Assembly: GCA_030386875.1 (NCBI GenBank)
Contig: CM059559.1
Coordinates: forward strand, 6,197,177 to 6,261,176
DNA: 64,000 nucleotides
Direction of reading: 5' to 3'
From: Morinoia aosen
Taxonomy: Eukaryota > Arthropoda > Malacostraca > Amphipoda > Talitridae
The notes under the pieces are model-generated. The model saw nothing but the letters and a program-made list of their open reading frames with translations. It made no database searches and was not told the DNA's origin. This document shows positions 60,133 through 64,000 of the stretch, one piece after another (position 1 is the first letter of the stretch; each line of letters begins with the position of its first letter). The translations under genes were made by a program, and so were the position numbers.

Positions 60133-60570
60133 CCATACTCTTCTTGTATATATGTGGCATTTTGTATATTTTTCTTGTATATTTGTGGCATTTTGTATTT
60201 TTCTATTGTATATATGTGGCATTTTGTATATTTTTCTTGTATATTTGTGGCATTTTTTATTTTTTTATTGTATAATTTTGGCATTTTGTATTTATTTATT
60301 GTATATTTTTGGCATTTTGTATTTTTTCTTGTATATTTTTGGCCTTTTGTATTTTCATTTTTTTCTTGTATATTTGTGGCATTTTGTATTTTTTTCTTGT
60401 ATATTTTTGGCATTTTGTATTTATTTATTGTATACTTTTGGCATTTTGTATTTATTTATTGTATACTTTTGGCATTTTGTATTTAAATTTTTTTCTTGCA
60501 TATTTGTGGCCTTTTGTATTTTTTCCTGTATATTTTTTGCATTTTGTATTTTACATTTTGCATTTTTCGT
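60133..60570. repeat. ~30-bp AT-rich repeat, about 14 copies
   Basis: Units of tgtatatttgtggcattttg with variable T runs. Confidence 0.92.
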
Positions 60571-61145
60571 GTATATTTGTGTAATTTTGTATTTTTTGTA
60601 CTTTTCGAAGATTATATTTCTGTGCTAGATTTCTTGAATTTTCCCGAACTCCCGTGTACTTGTATCATTTTAATTTTTTTAGACTTCCGTACATTTTCGT
60701 ATTTTTGGTAAATTACGTACTTGTGCGAGACTTCTCGTATTTCCCGTACATTTCTCAAGTGCACTTGCAGCTTTATATTTTGCAGACTTTCTTACGTCTA
60801 TGTATTTTTTGTTGACTTAGTAGCTTATTCCGTATTTGAGTAGAATCAAAGCACTGCGTTTTTGTACTTTCCGTAGATTCCGTGTAATTTCTGTGCATCT
60901 CGTCTATCGTCGAAGATTGCCGGATATTTTCATTTTAATAATATTATATTAATAATTTAATGATCCCTAACTCCAAACGTGTTCCCAAGAGAGGAAGGCA
61001 GCAATACTACACAATAAGGGAGCGGTGGATCACAGAGACTCCAAAATTTTTCAAGGAATCCAAATCCATAAAATTTTTCGCTTTTCAAAGATTCTGACAT
61101 TTTTCCGCACACGGCCGCATTTTTCCACATACTCTATTTTTTATG
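60571..61145. other. Spacer, nothing recognised
   Basis: T-rich sequence with short cgtatttt words. Confidence 0.5.
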
Positions 61146-61229
61146 TTGCCATTTTTTGCATGAACACAACACGCACACATACACACACACACAACGTATC
61201 ACAATTTTTTATACCGACACAACACACAC

Positions 61230-61405
61230 GTACACCACCATTGCACACGTTCACACATGTACGTGTACACGATTGCACACGTACACACATGTACGAGTAC
61301 ACGATTGCACGTACACACATGTACGTGTACACCCTTGCACACGTACACACATGTACGTGTACACCCTCGCACACGTACACACATGTACGTGTACACCCTT
61401 GCACA
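61230..61405. repeat. ~32-bp repeat of alternating purine-pyrimidine words, about 5 copies
   Basis: Units of cacacgtacacacatgtacg. They contain tacgtgta-type palindromes. Confidence 0.9.
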
Positions 61406-61724
61406 CAAGAAGCACCCTTTTCTCACGACGTCCTCACAGGCATCCAATCTCAGCCCCACTCCCCCTCCCCCCACTCCCCCTCGCCGCCCCCACTCCCCCA
61501 ATGCACCCATAATCAAGGGGGTCATAAACCATGCAGGCTTTATCATTACCCACCCCCAGCCTGCCAATGGGGGGTCATTAGGACGCTCCCCCTCCTCCCC
61601 CCGCTCCCCCATTAAGGGTACAGTGAGGTCCCAATATGGCGGCTCCCACACCGTCCCCTGGGACGGTCCCATAATGCCTTTAGGGACCCGGGACCCTTGT
61701 GTGCTCTTTGGGTTCTTTTTTTGG
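61406..61724. other. Spacer, nothing recognised
   Basis: C-rich, unique-looking sequence. Confidence 0.5.
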
Positions 61725-62070
61725 TTCTGACATGTTGAGTTCTTATGTATTGAGTTCTTGTGTGTTGAATTTTGACGTGTTGAGTTCTTTTTGTTGAATT
61801 CTGACATGTTGAGTTCTGACATGTTGAGTTCTTTCTGTTGAATTCTGACACGTTGAGTTCTGACATGTTGAGTTCTGACATGTTGAGTTCTTTTTGTTGA
61901 ATTCTGACATGTTGAGTTCTTATATGTTGAGTTCTTATATGTTGAGTTCTGACATGTTGAGTTTTGACATGTTGAGTTCTGACATGTTGAGTTCTGACAT
62001 GTTGAGTTCTGACATGTTGAGTTCTGACATGTTGAGTTCTTTTTGTTGAATTCTGACATGTTGAGTTCTT
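61725..62070. repeat. 15-bp minisatellite, about 22 copies
   Basis: Unit gacatgttgagttct, with inserted ttttgttgaattct modules. Confidence 0.94.
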
Positions 62071-62413
62071 AACTCATGACAATATATTTGATTCTTATTC
62101 ATTCGATTCTTGTCACCTGAATTCTTCCTTCATACCTAACTACCGCTGGGACCTCACATCGTTAACTAGCGCTGGAAAAAGATGCTCACTTCATCAACTA
62201 GCGCCTAGGCACCTCATTTAGACTAGCTCTCTGACTAGTGACGAGAGAGACAAGTAGTCGCAGTTACCTCACTACCACATCTTGTTTTATATACCTACAG
62301 TAATACCTCTTATACTACTATACCTTCACCAATATCTCTGCTGATACTGTAACTACAGTAATACCTCTGCTAATTCTGTAAATGCTCACTTAAACATAAT
62401 TCCTTCTCACTTT
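62071..62413. other. Spacer, nothing recognised
   Basis: AT-rich, with several actagcgc words. Confidence 0.5.
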
Positions 62414-63080
62414 CTGTGGACCCCACAACCCCACACCGGACCCCACAACCCCACACCGGACCCCACAACCCCACACCGGACCCCACAACCCCACACCGGA
62501 CCCCACAACCCCACACCGGACCCCACAACCCCACACCGGACCCCACAACCCCACACCGGACCCCACAACCCCACACCGGACCCCACAACCCTACACCGGA
62601 CCCCACAACCCCACACCGGACCCCACAACCCCACACCGGACCCCACAACCCCACACCGGACCCCACAACCCTACACCGGACCCCACAAGCCAACACCGGA
62701 CCCCACAACCCCACACCGGACCCCACAACCCCACACCGGACCCCACAACCCCACACCGCACCCCAAAACCCTACACCGGACCCCACAACCCCACACCGGA
62801 CCCCAAAACCCTACACCGGACCCCACAAGCCAACACCGGACCCCACAACCCCACACCGGACCCCACAAACCCACACTGGACCCCACAACCCCACACCGGA
62901 CCCCACAAACCCACATCGGACCCCACAACCCCACACCGGACCCCACAACCCCACACCGCACCCCAAAACCCTACACCGGACCCCACAACCCCACACCGGA
63001 CCCCAAAACCCTACACCGGACCCCACAAGCCAACACCGGACCCCACAACCCCACACCGGACCCCACAACCCCACACCACT
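62414..63080. repeat. 20-bp C-rich minisatellite, about 33 copies
   Basis: Unit ccccacaaccccacaccgga. Variants ccctacacc, agccaacacc and cccaaaaccc recur in blocks. Confidence 0.96.
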
Positions 63081-63278
63081 ACGCACCGCTCACTCCGATG
63101 AAAAAAAATATTGGAGAAGAAAAAGAAAAAAAAAATAAGAAGACAAAAATATGGAAAAAGAAAGTAGACGAGAACCCAAAAAGAAATAGGTGAAAGGGAG
63201 AGAGGGACATGAAGGAGAGTAAGTTTTATAGGTGGCACAGAAGGATATATACACATATAAATTACATACACAAGTATT

Positions 63279-63322
63279 ACACTATATATATATATATATG
63301 TATGTATATATATATATAGTGT
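63279..63322. repeat. AT-rich palindrome
   Basis: acactatatatatata pairs with tatatatatatagtgt around a tgtatgta centre. Confidence 0.8.
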
Positions 63323-63509
63323 TAGAATACATACATGTATAGGCATGTATTTACATTTGATCTTGGAGACATTTCCGACGTCCGTACACGGGCAGTGTGG
63401 GGCCTACACTCATTTTAGAGCGACATACAAGCACTGCAGAAGATGATTGTGTTCCCACTGCAGAAAATTATGCACCTTCAACACAAATTACTAAAATAAC
63501 CAATAGATC

Positions 63510-63510
<1 letters not shown>

Positions 63511-63548
<38 letters not shown>

Positions 63549-63561
63549 ATAATAATAATAA
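63511..63561. repeat. (TAC)n-(AAT)n microsatellite
   Basis: About 12 TAC units, then five AAT units. Confidence 0.95.
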
Positions 63562-63698
63562 AATTACCATCTTACCATAGAGAGGCTTGAATTCCTAAAG
63601 CAACGTCCAAAATTTCCAGGGAAGCTGTGACTGGGAATGAGAAATTCCAACTCCGGCATATTAGAAATGTCTCAACTTAGCATCTGCACCTACCTGGC

Positions 63699-64000
63699 GT
63701 GCTAGTGCACACACTAGCTGCGTGCTAGTACACACACACTAGCAGCGTGCTAGTACACGCACACTAGCAGCGTGCTGATACACGCACACTAGCAGCGTGC
63801 TAGTACACCCACACTAGCAGCGTGCTAGTACACCCACACTAGCAGCGTGTTAGTACACGCACACTAGCAGCGTGCTGGTACACGCACACTAGCAGCGTGC
63901 TAGTACACGCACACTAGCAGCGTGTTAGTACACGCACACTAGCAGCGTGCTAGTACACCCACACTAGCAGCGTGCTAGTACACCCACACTAGCAGCGTGA
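63699..64000. repeat. 25-bp minisatellite, about 12 copies, cut by the window end
   Basis: Units contain cacactagcagcgtgctagt, with variants tgttag, tgctgg and caccca. The array continues past 64000. Confidence 0.95.

Noticed and set aside
56619-60413. 1264-codon Pro/Leu/Val/Phe-rich minus-strand frame resembling a membrane or antifreeze-type repeat protein
   Set aside because: It spans two repeat arrays and unrelated spacer, with several alternative frames open at once.
62414-63080. Telomere-like C-rich repeat
   Set aside because: The 20-bp ccccacaaccccacaccgga unit is not an arthropod (TTAGG-type) or vertebrate telomere repeat, and it is internal.

Overview
The window is eukaryotic nuclear DNA, almost certainly from an animal. 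Its coding sequence is split by introns with GT-AG borders. There are no ribosome-binding sites or operons, and no bacterial genes. An arthropod, possibly a decapod crustacean, is my guess from the extreme minisatellite load and the short foldback transposons. The sequence itself does not fix the taxon.

The only gene I can support is on the minus strand in the first 9.3 kb. Three exons (9252-8017, 4589-3930, 508-404) join in a single reading frame. All three have phase-2 borders and lengths divisible by three. Together they encode about 667 residues of Ser/Pro/His/Gln- and Met/Gly/Pro-rich, probably disordered protein, then a basic AT-hook-like motif and a Lys/Arg-rich segment, which suggests a nuclear chromatin or transcription factor. 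Both ends of the gene lie outside what can be seen. I do not recognise the family.

From about 9.3 kb to the end I find no convincing gene. This part is a chain of several dozen mostly unrelated tandem-repeat arrays with monomers from 9 to 42 bp and lengths from 0.1 to 4.1 kb. They are separated by short AT-rich or C/T-rich spacers and a few small transposon-like elements. Many arrays show higher-order structure (120, 189, 222, 271, 289, 360 bp and so on), so they grew by block duplication. The long open frames in these arrays (up to 1363 codons) are repeat artefacts. They are open on both strands and in several frames, and they have no conserved non-repeat part.

The most interesting points are these. 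(1) The minisatellite directly downstream of exon 4589-3930 is built from copies of that exon's own 5' splice site. The donor of exon 9252-8017 is duplicated once, as if at an earlier stage of the same process. (2) A 37-bp unit occurs at three places. It is a single unit at 22.27 kb, about 12 copies at 30.9 kb and about 50 copies at 50.6 kb. Two of the places share the same hairpin-bearing tail, so a mobile element probably seeded the arrays. (3) Two 16-bp CAGCTG arrays 9 kb apart have monomers that match at 15 of 16 positions in inverted orientation. (4) Several families of short inverted-repeat elements have two or more copies here.
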